A stretch of 64,000 bases of DNA, from NCBI RefSeq assembly GCF_052145335.1, contig NZ_JBKQOU010000091.1, positions 1-64,000 on the forward strand, in the 5' to 3' direction. This document shows, in pieces, positions 43,808 to 52,569 of the stretch. Each line of letters starts with the position of its first letter. The stretch's first letter is position 1. A program made the position numbers and the translations under genes. Below the pieces are notes generated by a model, which saw only the letters and a program-made list of their open reading frames with translations, searched no databases and was not told where the DNA came from. The stretch comes from Rhodoblastus sp052145335 (GTDB taxonomy: Bacteria > Pseudomonadota > Alphaproteobacteria > Rhizobiales > Beijerinckiaceae).

Positions 43808-45364
43808 TCAAGCCGCGCTGCGGGCCATCCGGCGACGGCGGACGACGCGTTCGGGTTCCGGCGCGTCGGGATCGAGTTGCGAAAGGGCGTTCATCACCCT
43901 TTCCGGCGGCAAGACCACGATCACTTCCGTGCCTTCGCGCAATTTGGAACGCAGATTGAATACGCCGCCGTGCAACTCGACCAGCGCCTTGACGATGGGC
44001 AGGCCCAGGCCGGCGCCTTCGTCGGCGTTTTTCTGCGCCATCGAGCCGCGCCCGAATGATCCCATGATCACCGGAATTTCCTCCTCGGGAATCCCCGGTC
44101 CATTGTCCCTGATCGCGAAATACTGGCCGCCGGCCAGCGTCCAGCCGACCTTGATCTGCACCCCGCCGCCCTGCGGGGTGAATTTGATGGCGTTGGTCAG
44201 CAGATTGAGCGCGATCTGGCGCAGGGCCCGCTCATCCGCCCAGATGCGCGGCATGTCCGGCTCGACGACTTCCTCCAGGCTGACGCCGCGCTTGCCGGCG
44301 CGCAAGGCCAGCAGGCGCCGGCAGTCCTCGACGATTTCCGAAAGGAGGACCGCCTCCTCCCTGAGTTCGTAACGTCCGGCCTCGACTCGCGACAGGTCCA
44401 GTATTTCATTGATGAGCATCAAGAGATGTTCGCCGCTCGAATGGATGTCCTGGGAATAGTCGCGATAGGCGGCGACGGCGTGCCGGCCGAACAATTCGGA
44501 CTTCATCACTTCCGAAAAGCCGAGAATGGCGTTCAGCGGCGTGCGCAGTTCATGCGACATGGTGGCGAGGAAACGCGATTTGGCGAGGCTGGCCTCTTCG
44601 GCGCGCCGCCGCGCCTCGTCGGATATCGCCTTGGACTGCTCCAGTTCGACGATCGCCAGATCCTTGTCCGCCTGGAAGGCCAGGGAGTCGAGCTGGCTGG
44701 CGTAGGTGCGCCGCGCCAGAGCCACGAAACAGAGCAAGGCGCCAAGCGCCAGCAGGGTCATCGGCGCGATCGGGCCGTAAAAGCTCGACGGCCGCATATA
44801 GATGAGCTCCCCCAAAGCCATGGGCGTAAGGGCGGCATAGACCGCCGCCGGAACAAAGGCGGTGACCACGGTGTGGACGGCCGCCGCCAGCATGAACACC
44901 ACCATGACGTAGGTCGTCGCCCAGGGGTCGGCGACGCCGATCATCAGCACGGCGAAAAGGCCCCAGCCAAGCCCGTTGGCGCCCTCGGCGAAAACGAAGC
45001 GGGCGCGCCAGTTGCGCGGCCGGATCGTCGTCCTGTCCTGTCCAAGCAGGCGGATCGCCAGCATATGCGCCATGCCCACCGCGCTCAATTGCACGGCGAA
45101 CCAAACCGCGACCACCATCGGCGGAAGCCATAGCGTGGTCATCGTCGCAATGGCGAAACACAGCAGAAGTTGCGGCAGGATCGCCGCCCGGCGCCCGTCA
45201 GCGTAAAGACGCAGCAGCTCCAGGTCGAAAACGCGGGAACCGGCGCCGGAGGTGGTCAGCCGCTCCCGCGCCTCCCGCAGGCGATTGGCCCGCCGGCGCC
45301 GATCCGGGGCGCCGGCGTCGGCGAAACGCCCGCGCGCGATCATTTCTGCGGTGACTTCGGACAT
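43808..45364 (-). CDS. PdhS/PleC-like membrane histidine kinase
   Basis: A 518-residue kinase. After a cytoplasmic start there are six or so membrane spans (about 60-215), a coiled coil, HisKA with phospho-acceptor His near residue 271 (FLATMSHELRTPLNAILGFSEVMKSELFG) and HATPase (LNLLTNAIKFTPQGG, IRDNGPGIP, GAGLGLPIVKALVELHGG). The HisKA sequence strongly resembles PleC/DivJ/PdhS kinases that act on the single-domain regulator DivK. No receiver domain or response regulator is adjacent. Confidence 0.88.
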   Translation of the reverse strand: MSEVTAEMIARGRFADAGAPDRRRRANRLREARERLTTSGAGSRVFDLELLRLYADGRRAAILPQLLLCFAIATMTTLWLPPMVVAVWFAVQLSAVGMAHMLAIRLLGQDRTTIRPRNWRARFVFAEGANGLGWGLFAVLMIGVADPWATTYVMVVFMLAAAVHTVVTAFVPAAVYAALTPMALGELIYMRPSSFYGPIAPMTLLALGALLCFVALARRTYASQLDSLAFQADKDLAIVELEQSKAISDEARRRAEEASLAKSRFLATMSHELRTPLNAILGFSEVMKSELFGRHAVAAYRDYSQDIHSSGEHLLMLINEILDLSRVEAGRYELREEAVLLSEIVEDCRRLLALRAGKRGVSLEEVVEPDMPRIWADERALRQIALNLLTNAIKFTPQGGGVQIKVGWTLAGGQYFAIRDNGPGIPEEEIPVIMGSFGRGSMAQKNADEGAGLGLPIVKALVELHGGVFNLRSKLREGTEVIVVLPPERVMNALSQLDPDAPEPERVVRRRRMARSAA

Positions 45365-45531
45365 TCCGATGAAAGGCCAGATTTTGCGTGACGGGACGAC
45401 CTCACCCTGACGTAAAAACCTTAATGGGCGACTGACGCAAAATGGACAATTGTCGAGGTTTCCGGCGATTGACAGCGGCCTTGCGTCCCTGTCTGCTGGT
45501 CTTCGTCTTCCCCCCGACCGAGGCGCGCGGC

Positions 45532-46143
45532 ATGAAGCTTTACGACTCCCCGGTGGCGCCCAACCCGCGCCGTGTCCGCATCTTTCTTGCCGAAAAGGGG
45601 ATCATCGTCCCCACCGAGACGGTAGACCTCGCGAAATTGCAGCAGAAGGAGCCGGAATACGCCGCCATCAATCCGCTTCAGCGCATCCCGGCGCTCGTGC
45701 TCGATTCCGGCGAAATTCTTTGCGAATCGGTGGCGATCTGCCGCTATTTCGAGGAAACCCAGCCGCAGCCGCCGTTGTTCGGGACCGGCGCGCTGGAAAA
45801 AGCCCGCGTGGAAATGTGGCAGCGACGCGCGGAACTGGAGTTTTTTCTTCCCGTCGCCCAGGCTTTCCGCCACAGCCACCCCGCGATGCGCGAGATGGAG
45901 AAGCCGCAGATCGCCGAACTGGCCGAAACCGCCCGGCCGCGCGCCGTGGCCTTCGCGAAATTTCTTGACGGCAAACTGGCGAACCGCCGTTTCCTCGCCG
46001 GCGACGCCTTCACCATCGCCGACATCACCGCATTCATCGCCGCCGATTTCGCCAAATTCGCCCGCATCGCCTTTCCCGAAGACCTCGTCCATTTCGCCCG
46101 CTGGCGGGCGGAGGTCGCCGCCCGCCCCAGCGCCGCTGCTTGA
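45532..46143 (+). CDS. glutathione S-transferase
   Basis: A 203-residue GST with an N-terminal thioredoxin fold (MKLYDSPVAPNPRRVRIFLAEKG; Ser in the SPVAPNP position, and the cis-Pro ALVLDSGEILCESVAICRYFE) and an all-helical C-terminal domain (FLAGDAFTIADITAFIAADF). The ATG at 45532 matches family starts. Substrate unknown; gshA nearby supplies glutathione for the cell generally. Confidence 0.93.
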   Translation: MKLYDSPVAPNPRRVRIFLAEKGIIVPTETVDLAKLQQKEPEYAAINPLQRIPALVLDSGEILCESVAICRYFEETQPQPPLFGTGALEKARVEMWQRRAELEFFLPVAQAFRHSHPAMREMEKPQIAELAETARPRAVAFAKFLDGKLANRRFLAGDAFTIADITAFIAADFAKFARIAFPEDLVHFARWRAEVAARPSAAA

Positions 46144-46153
46144 CGTTGGTTCG

Positions 46154-46807
46154 ATGGACGCGCTGACAGCCTATGCGGAAAAAATCCGCGCCTGCCGCCT
46201 CTGCGTCGAGGCGCCTAACGGGCAGCCGCTGCCGCACCAGCCTCGACCGGTGCTGCGAGTCTCGGCGACGGCGCGGCTGTTGATCGCCGGCCAGGCGCCC
46301 GGCGTGCGCGTCCATGCCTCCGGCTTGCCGTTCGACGACCCCTCCGGGGACCGGCTGCGCCTGTGGATGGGAATCGACCGCGCGCAATTCTATGATGAAG
46401 CGAAGATCGCCATCGCGCCGATGGGCTTCTGCTTTCCCGGCAACGACGCCAAGGGCGGCGACCTGCCGCCGCGCCGCGAATGCCGCGAGCGCTGGCACGA
46501 CGGGCTTTTCGCCCTCATGCCGCAAATCCGAATCATTCTGGCGGTCGGCCGCCCCGCGCAGAATTATCATTGCGCCCGACTGGGACGGCCGCTGCCGAAA
46601 AAGCTGCCGCTGGACGAAATCGTTCGCCTTCTTGCCACGCCTGACGCTTCAACGCCGCGAATCCTCGCCTTGCCGCACCCTTCATGGCGCAACAGCGGCT
46701 GGCTGAAGCGCCATCCCTGGTTCGAGGACGAAATCGTGCCGATGCTGCGCGCCCTCGTCGCGGAGACTCTGGGGGATGAACGAATTGGTAAAAAGTATCA
46801 AGATTGA
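46154..46807 (+). CDS. uracil-DNA glycosylase family protein
   Basis: A 217-residue protein of the UDG superfamily (COG1573-type). Motif A is seen as LLIAGQAPGVRVHASGLPFDDPSGDRLR and motif B as LPHPSWRNSG near the C-terminus. Only one Cys pair (CRLC) is visible at the N-terminus, fewer than the four ligands of iron-sulfur UDGs. Uracil excision is possible but unproven. It starts 10 bases after the GST gene. Confidence 0.8.
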   Translation: MDALTAYAEKIRACRLCVEAPNGQPLPHQPRPVLRVSATARLLIAGQAPGVRVHASGLPFDDPSGDRLRLWMGIDRAQFYDEAKIAIAPMGFCFPGNDAKGGDLPPRRECRERWHDGLFALMPQIRIILAVGRPAQNYHCARLGRPLPKKLPLDEIVRLLATPDASTPRILALPHPSWRNSGWLKRHPWFEDEIVPMLRALVAETLGDERIGKKYQD

Positions 46808-46925
46808 AAGAAATGACGATTTTCTCTTGCCATGCTGCACTGCGGAAATAGAATGATTATAATCAAGCATTCGATTGCGGCATCCAGCCGCGAAACATGG
46901 GCTGCAGCCCCTCAGGGAGGCCGTC

Positions 46926-47162
46926 ATGCAAACCGGACAGAAAGTACGCTTCAAGGCGGCTTCGCCCCTCAGCCTGCAACTGAATATTCCGCGCGACGCG
47001 CAAGGCGCGGTGCTCTGCCGTTACCGCCTGCTGCGCGGCGAAAACCAGGCCCATCGGCTCGACGTGCGTTTTGGCCCGCAACTGGTGGTCTGGGGCGCGC
47101 CCGACGATCAATTTGAGACCATCGAAGACGAGACGGACAAAGAAGAGACCAGCGCCAACTGA
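46926..47162 (+). CDS. small hypothetical protein
   Basis: A 78-residue cytoplasmic protein (MQTGQKVRFKAASPLSLQLNIPRDAQG, a beta-rich middle and an acidic tail) that is not recognised. GGGAGG lies 7 bases before the ATG. The promoter region at 46815-46850 carries TGC-rich sequence like that before the sRNA. Confidence 0.65.
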   Translation: MQTGQKVRFKAASPLSLQLNIPRDAQGAVLCRYRLLRGENQAHRLDVRFGPQLVVWGAPDDQFETIEDETDKEETSAN

Positions 47163-47235
47163 TCCTGTCCTGACGCGCCTTTATATGCGAAAATAATTCC
47201 GCTTCGCTTGAACACGCCTCAACAGCCGGCGCGAA

Positions 47236-47961
47236 ATGTATTATTCCCACACCCATTATTTTCCCATCGCGCTACCTTTTTTCGCCGCTTTCGCTTTCGC
47301 GCTGGCGCTGCTGATCGTGCTGGTGCAGGTTCGCGTGCTGCGCTTCGCCTATATGCGGCTCGGCGTCAGTTCCGGCGCCGCCATGTTCCTGCTTTTCGGC
47401 TCGCTGATCGGCAGCGCGATCAACATTCCCATCGCCCAGCTCGCTCCCGAACCCATGGCGGAGAGCGGCGAAGTGATGTTCTACGGCATGCCCTATGTCG
47501 TGCCGGAGCCGACCGGCGCGGAGGGCGTCATTCTCGCGGTAAATGTCGGGGGCGCGGTGATCCCGACGCTATTGTCGCTCCATCTTCTGGCGCGGCGCCG
47601 CATCTGGGGCGAGGGACTGATCGCCACCGCGATCATGGCTTTTATCTGCCATGCCCTGGCGCGCCCGGTCGCCGGCGTCGGCATCGCCCTGCCGACCTTC
47701 GCGCCGCCGCTCGCCGCCGCCCTGGTCGCGGCTTTGGTGTCTTGGCGAGAACTGGCGCCGCTGGCCTATGTCGGCGGCAGCCTCGGAGTGTTGATCGGCG
47801 CCGACCTCACCAACCTCGACAAGATACAGGGACTCGGCGCGCCGGTCGCATCGATCGGCGGCGCCGGCACTTTTGACGGCATTTTCGTCACCGGCCTGTT
47901 AGCCGTGCTGCTGGCCAGCATCGCCAGCCGCGATGAAACGCAAGTATCGAAGAATAGCTGA
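47236..47961 (+). CDS. DUF1614 membrane protein
   Basis: A 241-residue integral membrane protein with about seven spans of the DUF1614 family. Characteristic segments are YMRLGVSSGAAMFLLFGSLIGSAINIPIAQL, LAVNVGGAVIPTLLSLHLL and VGGSLGVLIGADLTNLDKI. Function unknown. Its TGA abuts the stop codon of the convergent TadE-like gene with no spacer. Confidence 0.88.
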   Translation: MYYSHTHYFPIALPFFAAFAFALALLIVLVQVRVLRFAYMRLGVSSGAAMFLLFGSLIGSAINIPIAQLAPEPMAESGEVMFYGMPYVVPEPTGAEGVILAVNVGGAVIPTLLSLHLLARRRIWGEGLIATAIMAFICHALARPVAGVGIALPTFAPPLAAALVAALVSWRELAPLAYVGGSLGVLIGADLTNLDKIQGLGAPVASIGGAGTFDGIFVTGLLAVLLASIASRDETQVSKNS

Positions 47962-48708
47962 TTACGGCTTGTTCGGCGTGCAGACGACGTAGTTCGTGGT
48001 GGGAATGGTTCCGCCGGGCGTCCACAGGATCGGCGTGTTGGCGCCATTGCGCGGCGACATATAGGTCGTCTGGGCGATCACATAGCCGGTTGCGCCGGTC
48101 GTGGTGGTCTGGCTCCAGTTATTGTTCTGGATGCCGAAGCCGGGATTATAGCCATAGGTCACGTCGGCGACGATCAGATAAGTGTCGACGGCGTTGCCGC
48201 TGGCGACATTGGGCGGATAGGCGCCTGCCGGCATCAGTGACGCGCCGTTCACCCCATTGGCCGATTGGCTCAGGGTCGGGCACCGGCGCAAGGCCGGACC
48301 GGGACCGGAGCCGACGCTCCAAAGCACCTTGGCGACGCAGCATTGGCTGTTGCTGGCGGAGACATTGTCGAAGACGATCTCCGAAATCGTCATGTTGGTC
48401 GCGCCGGCAAAGGGATAGAGCACGGCGGAGGCGGCGGCGAAAATGTTGAGAATGTCGGCGTCGGCCAAAACCGGATTACTCGCGCCGCTCACCGGCAGCG
48501 TCTGCGCCGTCACGTCGGCGAGGGTGCGCGACAGCGCCTGCGTTTTGCGCCCGGCTTCGAGGCCTTGGCACAACACGACGCAGCCGAAATAGAGCGCCAG
48601 CATCATCGGCAGGATCAGGGCGAATTCGACAGCGGCGACGCCGCTTTTCGCGCGACCGAGGCGGCGCGCCAAGATCGACAGCGCCTTGGGCGGCAAGGGC
48701 GCGTTCAT
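47962..48708 (-). CDS. TadE-like minor pilin / pilus assembly protein
   Basis: A 248-residue protein with a TadE-type N-terminal hydrophobic segment (SGVAAVEFALILPMMLALYFGCVVL, conserved Glu in VEFAL) and a large exported domain with several Cys (SQCCVAK). Probably a minor component of the Tad pilus. The start overlaps the preceding gene (ATGA). Last gene of the minus-strand tad operon. Confidence 0.85.
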   Translation of the reverse strand: MNAPLPPKALSILARRLGRAKSGVAAVEFALILPMMLALYFGCVVLCQGLEAGRKTQALSRTLADVTAQTLPVSGASNPVLADADILNIFAAASAVLYPFAGATNMTISEIVFDNVSASNSQCCVAKVLWSVGSGPGPALRRCPTLSQSANGVNGASLMPAGAYPPNVASGNAVDTYLIVADVTYGYNPGFGIQNNNWSQTTTTGATGYVIAQTTYMSPRNGANTPILWTPGGTIPTTNYVVCTPNKP

Positions 48709-49337
48709 GTCGGCTCGTTCCTGAAAACCACGGTCGAGAAGATCGCATGGACGAAACCCGATCCGTTCGGATTGGCGTAAACCGAATTCGACGCGTGAGC
48801 GTAAAGATTGGCCGCGCCGCCGCCCTGCGTTCCCGTGGCCACCAGAAGCGAGAGATAGACCGGCATCGGGTAAAAGGCCTGGAACACCACGATATAGCCG
48901 GGTTGGCCGAGGTTCACGCTGGTCGCGGGCGAATTGTACCAGCTTTGATTGATCGAACCCGCCACCGACGAAAAATTGCTGGTCGCCGGATTATAGGCCT
49001 GAATATTCAGCGTCACATTGGCGCAGTTGATGAAGGAAGGGAGCGTAGGACAGAAGGTGTTGGTGAGAAAGGAAGAGGCCGTCTGAGTCGAATTCGCTGT
49101 GTAATTATTGACCAGAACCTGCCGCGCGACGGTGGCGACCGCATTGTCGAACACTTCATGGGTGAAAAAAACGAAGGCGGTTTCAAAAATGGCGCAGAGC
49201 AGGCCGAGAAAGGGAATCGCCACCAAGGCGAATTCCACCATCGCCGCGCCCTCGTGGCCCCGGGCGAAACGGCGCAAGATCAGGCGACGCGGCCTCGCCC
49301 CTCGCCTTTTTTCGCTTTGACCCATCGATTGATCCAT
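48705..49337 (-). CDS. TadE/TadF-like minor pilin
   Basis: A 210-residue protein with a basic N-terminus and one TadE-type segment (GAAMVEFALVAIPFLGLLCAIFETAFVFF). The C-terminal domain is Ser/Asn-rich and exported. It is the second minor pilin of the locus, overlapping the next gene by four bases and 12 bases behind the pilus N-domain gene. Confidence 0.85.
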   Translation of the reverse strand: MDQSMGQSEKRRGARPRRLILRRFARGHEGAAMVEFALVAIPFLGLLCAIFETAFVFFTHEVFDNAVATVARQVLVNNYTANSTQTASSFLTNTFCPTLPSFINCANVTLNIQAYNPATSNFSSVAGSINQSWYNSPATSVNLGQPGYIVVFQAFYPMPVYLSLLVATGTQGGGAANLYAHASNSVYANPNGSGFVHAIFSTVVFRNEPT

Positions 49338-49349
49338 GTTTGGCGCTGC

Positions 49350-49847
49350 TTATCGGCCGGCGGCGAAGACGGTGTGCTGGGCGGCGGCGGCGGCCCGCTC
49401 GGAAGCGATCGTCTTGGCGTCGGCCAGATCGATGGTCGGCAGGCAATTGGGCGAGCAGATATAGCTTTCGCGGTTGAGGCCGTTCTGCACCAGCAGACCG
49501 CCCGCATCGGCGCCTACCCGCACCGTCCATTCGCCGAGCAGGTTGCCCTGGGCGTCCAGCGCGACCAGATTGGTTTCGCCAAAGCTTTTCCCTGTGATGA
49601 CGCCCATCCCGCTGTTCTTGAGCATGGTGACGTCGGCTATGCCAGGCTGGCCGATCACCAGGATCTGGGTATGGTCGGGGATGCGCGCGACCCGCGCCTT
49701 GTCGACCGAGACCTGCACCAGATCGACCGAAGCCGCCCAAGCCCCGCCAGGTGCGAAAATGCCCCCGCAGGGCGTTCCGCCTGGCGCAGTCGCTCCGGCG
49801 ATCGCCAGCCATAGGCCGATGGAAATCCTTGCCGCACGAAGACGCAT
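49350..49847 (-). CDS. pilus assembly N-terminal domain protein
   Basis: A 165-residue exported protein (signal peptide in the first 40 residues) whose domain matches the N-terminal part of secretin-type CpaC proteins: VDKARVARIPDHTQILVIGQPGIADVTMLKNSGMGVITGKSFGETNLVALD. It lacks the secretin part, so it is a stand-alone version. AGGAGGG precedes the ATG. First gene of the minus-strand operon. Confidence 0.85.
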   Translation of the reverse strand: MRLRAARISIGLWLAIAGATAPGGTPCGGIFAPGGAWAASVDLVQVSVDKARVARIPDHTQILVIGQPGIADVTMLKNSGMGVITGKSFGETNLVALDAQGNLLGEWTVRVGADAGGLLVQNGLNRESYICSPNCLPTIDLADAKTIASERAAAAAQHTVFAAGR

Positions 49848-50180
49848 GAAACCCTCCTGATGCTCCGATGGCGCCACCGCCTATGTTAGACAGCACATTG
49901 GTGAAGGATTGCTGAATTTAGAGTAAAATACCTGGATATCAGCGTATATTAAAAAACTAGATTACGTTACGTCATCATAAAACGGCATGATCAAAGCCTA
50001 TCTAACCAACGTCTCAGTCAGCGATAGCTTGAACGTAACTTACCAACGTAAGGCATACCAAGGAGTTTTTAAATGACAACTTAACTATGCTGTAATAGAT
50101 GCGATCTATCCTCTTCTTGCTCGACGTGCGCCCCTAGCGCGTGCGGGCGTTGTCCCGCAAGCCCGCGTCCCAGGGAGCCA
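49848..50180. other. AT-rich spacer between the divergent tad operons
   Basis: No coding sequence. The block is markedly AT-rich compared with the genes around it and holds CGTTACGTCA at 49965-49974 and AACGTAA(C/G) elements near 50034 and 50052. It must contain the promoters of both the minus-strand minor-pilin operon and the flp genes. Confidence 0.6.
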
Positions 50181-50183
50181 ATG

Positions 50184-50348
50184 ATGAAGTCGCTTTTCCT
50201 CCGTTTCACGCAGGACCAGTCCGGCGCCACCGCCATCGAATATGGCCTCATCGCCGCATTGATCGCTGTCGTCTGCATCGGCGTCCTGACCACCGTAGGC
50301 AGCAACCTGAACAACAAGTTCACCTCGATTTCCAGCGGCCTGAACTAA
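50184..50348 (+). CDS. Flp-type major pilin, copy 1
   Basis: A 54-residue Flp pilin. The leader (MKSLFLRFTQDQSG) is cut by CpaA after the Gly preceding ATAIEYGLIAALIAVV, the conserved Flp hydrophobic domain; the mature C-terminus is SNLNNKFTSISSGLN. It has one Cys that copy 2 lacks. A second ATG lies one codon upstream (50181). It was too short for a standard gene scan. Confidence 0.93.
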   Translation: MKSLFLRFTQDQSGATAIEYGLIAALIAVVCIGVLTTVGSNLNNKFTSISSGLN

Positions 50349-50636
50349 ATCGTCCGACGCGGCGGCGCCGATAGGCGCCAGCCGCGATCCAATGACCTTC
50401 CGTGCGCCGCGCCTCAGCGTTTAGTGAACATATCGGTTAATACTGTCTTAACTGACCAAAATTAGTAATATTACGCGCGTAATGCAAATATAAATAATGT
50501 ATTTACCTTGCTTTTTTGATCGTAAATTGACGCATTTGCTTTAATAATAACGAAATTATCATCGGATATAGTCACTCCATCGCCGCTGGTTCCGAGCAAA
50601 TTCCGGCGCCGAGTCAGATCCAACCTGGAGCCAACC
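50349..50636. other. AT-rich spacer between the two flp genes
   Basis: No coding sequence is seen. AT-rich with A/T runs at about 50420-50560. It probably holds a separate promoter for the second pilin. Confidence 0.5.
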
Positions 50637-50801
50637 ATGAAGTCGCTTTTTTTCCGTTTCTTCAACGACCAGTCCGGCGCCACCGCCATTGAATATGGCC
50701 TAATCGCCGCGCTCATCTCGGTCGTCGCCATCACCACCCTCACCGCCGTCGGCAGCAAGCTGAACAACAAGTTCACCTCGATCTCCAACGGCCTGAACTG
50801 A
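50637..50801 (+). CDS. Flp-type major pilin, copy 2
   Basis: A 54-residue Flp pilin with the same layout as copy 1 (about 80% identical): leader MKSLFFRFFNDQSG, then ATAIEYGLIAALISVV, tail SKLNNKFTSISNGLN. TGGAG lies 8 bases before the ATG. A strong terminator follows at 50864. Confidence 0.93.
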   Translation: MKSLFFRFFNDQSGATAIEYGLIAALISVVAITTLTAVGSKLNNKFTSISNGLN

Positions 50802-50863
50802 GGCGTTTTCCGAAAGGCCGCGGCCTTCGCAAAGGCGCCAAAAGCGGGCGTCACATAGCCGAG

Positions 50864-50890
50864 AGCCCCGGACTTCGTTCGGGGCTTTTT
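50864..50890 (+). terminator. intrinsic terminator after the pilin genes
   Basis: AGCCCCGGAC and GTTCGGGGCT (one G-U pair) with loop TTC, followed by TTTT. It separates the abundant pilin message from the assembly genes. Confidence 0.88.
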
Positions 50891-50948
50891 CTCGAACCCT
50901 GGGGCGCGCCCGACGTGGGCGCGCCCCGACAACACGGCGGATCAGCCC

Positions 50949-51470
50949 ATGCCCGACGCGCCCATGTTCGATGCGCCCATGCTTTTGGTTTTTCCGTCCC
51001 TCATGGCCTATGCCGCCTTTTCCGATCTCTTCACCATGACCATTTCGAACTGGATTTCGATCCTGCTCGTCATCGCCTTCGTCGGCGTTGGGTTGCTGGC
51101 GGGAATGCCGGTTTCGACGATCGGACTGCATCTGGCCTGCGGCTTCGGCGTGCTGGTCCTGACTTTCAGCCTGTTCTGCTTCGGCTGGATCGGCGGCGGC
51201 GACGCCAAGCTGGCGGCGACCACGGCGGTCTGGATGGGCGTCGAACATCTCGCCGAATATGGCATGGGCTCGGCGCTTGCGGGCGGCGCGCTCACCTTGG
51301 CCCTTTTGCAGTTTCGCCGCTGGCCGATGCCCGGCTGGGCGCGCACCCGGCTTTGGATCATGCGGCTGCACGACAAGGATGTTGGTGTGCCCTATGGCAT
51401 CGCCCTGGCCGCCGCAGGCCTCGCCCTCTATCCCGAAACGGGAGTCTTCGTCCGCGTCCTCGGCGGATGA
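50949..51470 (+). CDS. cpaA: prepilin peptidase of the Tad system
   Basis: A 173-residue membrane aspartic peptidase (CpaA/TadV) that processes the Flp prepilins. The catalytic aspartates are in the LMAYAAFSD segment and the GGGDAKLAA motif. Five or six spans. It lies behind the pilin terminator. Confidence 0.92.
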   Translation: MPDAPMFDAPMLLVFPSLMAYAAFSDLFTMTISNWISILLVIAFVGVGLLAGMPVSTIGLHLACGFGVLVLTFSLFCFGWIGGGDAKLAATTAVWMGVEHLAEYGMGSALAGGALTLALLQFRRWPMPGWARTRLWIMRLHDKDVGVPYGIALAAAGLALYPETGVFVRVLGG

Positions 51471-51745
51471 GCTTCTGAAGAAAAAGCCCAAATAGCCGCT
51501 GTTTTTCGATATTTAAGCTTACGCTGCGGAACATCTGCCTCGCTACTTGAAGACAAGATTTAGTAACGCCTTTTTAATTTTGCCGAGCCTTCAAGACTAC
51601 AGATTTATTATTATCATTTAATACGTACTATAACTGCCGTTACGTCAGCAACTTAAATGTTATATTAACTATAAGTTGACTTTTTACTGCCTAAATCCGG
51701 CTACTGCTCCTCCCGGGAGCGTCCTCGCGGATTGTCGAATCGGTC
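51471..51745. other. AT-rich spacer before cpaB
   Basis: No coding sequence. AT-rich, with CGTTACGTCA at 51638-51647, the same 10-mer as at 49965. Likely promoter region of cpaB-tadC. Confidence 0.5.
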
Positions 51746-52546
51746 ATGAAAAAATCGCGGCTCATTTTCCTGGCCTTTGTCATCGCCTGCGGCGGGGGCG
51801 CCACCTACCTCGTGCTCGACAGGCCGGAGCCGACGCCGCCGGCGGCCTTGGCGCCGACGCCCGTGAAGCAGGATCAGGTGCTGGTGGCGGCGCATGAACT
51901 GACCTTCGGCGTGGTGACCCAGCCGGGCGACTTCGCCTGGCAGGACTGGCCGAAGGAGTCGACCGTCCGGGGAATGGTCCGCAAATCCGATAATGCCGAC
52001 GCCATCGAGGAAATGAAGGATTCCGTCGTTCGCGGCGCCTTTCTCGCCGGCGAGCCGATCCGCAAGGAAAAATTGTTCAAGGGCGCCAATTCCGGCTTTC
52101 TTTCGGCGATTCTGGCGCCGGGCTATCGCGCCGTCGCCATCAATATCGAAGGCAGCGGCTCGACCACCGCCGGCAATTTCATCCTGCCCAACGACCGCGT
52201 CGACGTCATCCGCATCTACCGGGACGAGGACGCCGCCAAGACCGGCGGCGGCGACGCCTATGTCAGCGAGACCCTGATCACCAATGTTCGTGTGCTGGCC
52301 ATCGGCCAGAACGCTCAGGACAAGGGTGGGCAGGCCTATGTCACCGGCTCGACGGCGACGCTGGAACTCGATCCGCATCAGTCCGAAGCCGTGATTCTGG
52401 CGCAGCGCGTCGGGCAATTGTCGCTGGTTCTTCGTTCGATGCAGGACGGCCGGGAGATCGCCCCGCTCAGCCCGGCGCAGGAAAGCCACGATGGCGCCGT
52501 CACCGTCGTGCGCGCCGGCGTCGCCACCCAATCGCGCGGCAAATGA
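51746..52546 (+). CDS. cpaB: Tad pilus assembly protein CpaB
   Basis: A 266-residue CpaB/RcpC homologue with an N-terminal signal anchor and a SAF-like domain (VLVAAHELTFGVVTQPGDFAWQDWP), then AILAPGYRAVAINIEGS and NDRVDVIRIYRDED. It supports the outer-membrane secretin. First of the cpaB-C-D-E-F-tadB-tadC run. Confidence 0.93.
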   Translation: MKKSRLIFLAFVIACGGGATYLVLDRPEPTPPAALAPTPVKQDQVLVAAHELTFGVVTQPGDFAWQDWPKESTVRGMVRKSDNADAIEEMKDSVVRGAFLAGEPIRKEKLFKGANSGFLSAILAPGYRAVAINIEGSGSTTAGNFILPNDRVDVIRIYRDEDAAKTGGGDAYVSETLITNVRVLAIGQNAQDKGGQAYVTGSTATLELDPHQSEAVILAQRVGQLSLVLRSMQDGREIAPLSPAQESHDGAVTVVRAGVATQSRGK

Positions 52547-52569
52547 CCGGCCGCGCGCAGGAGCAAGGC

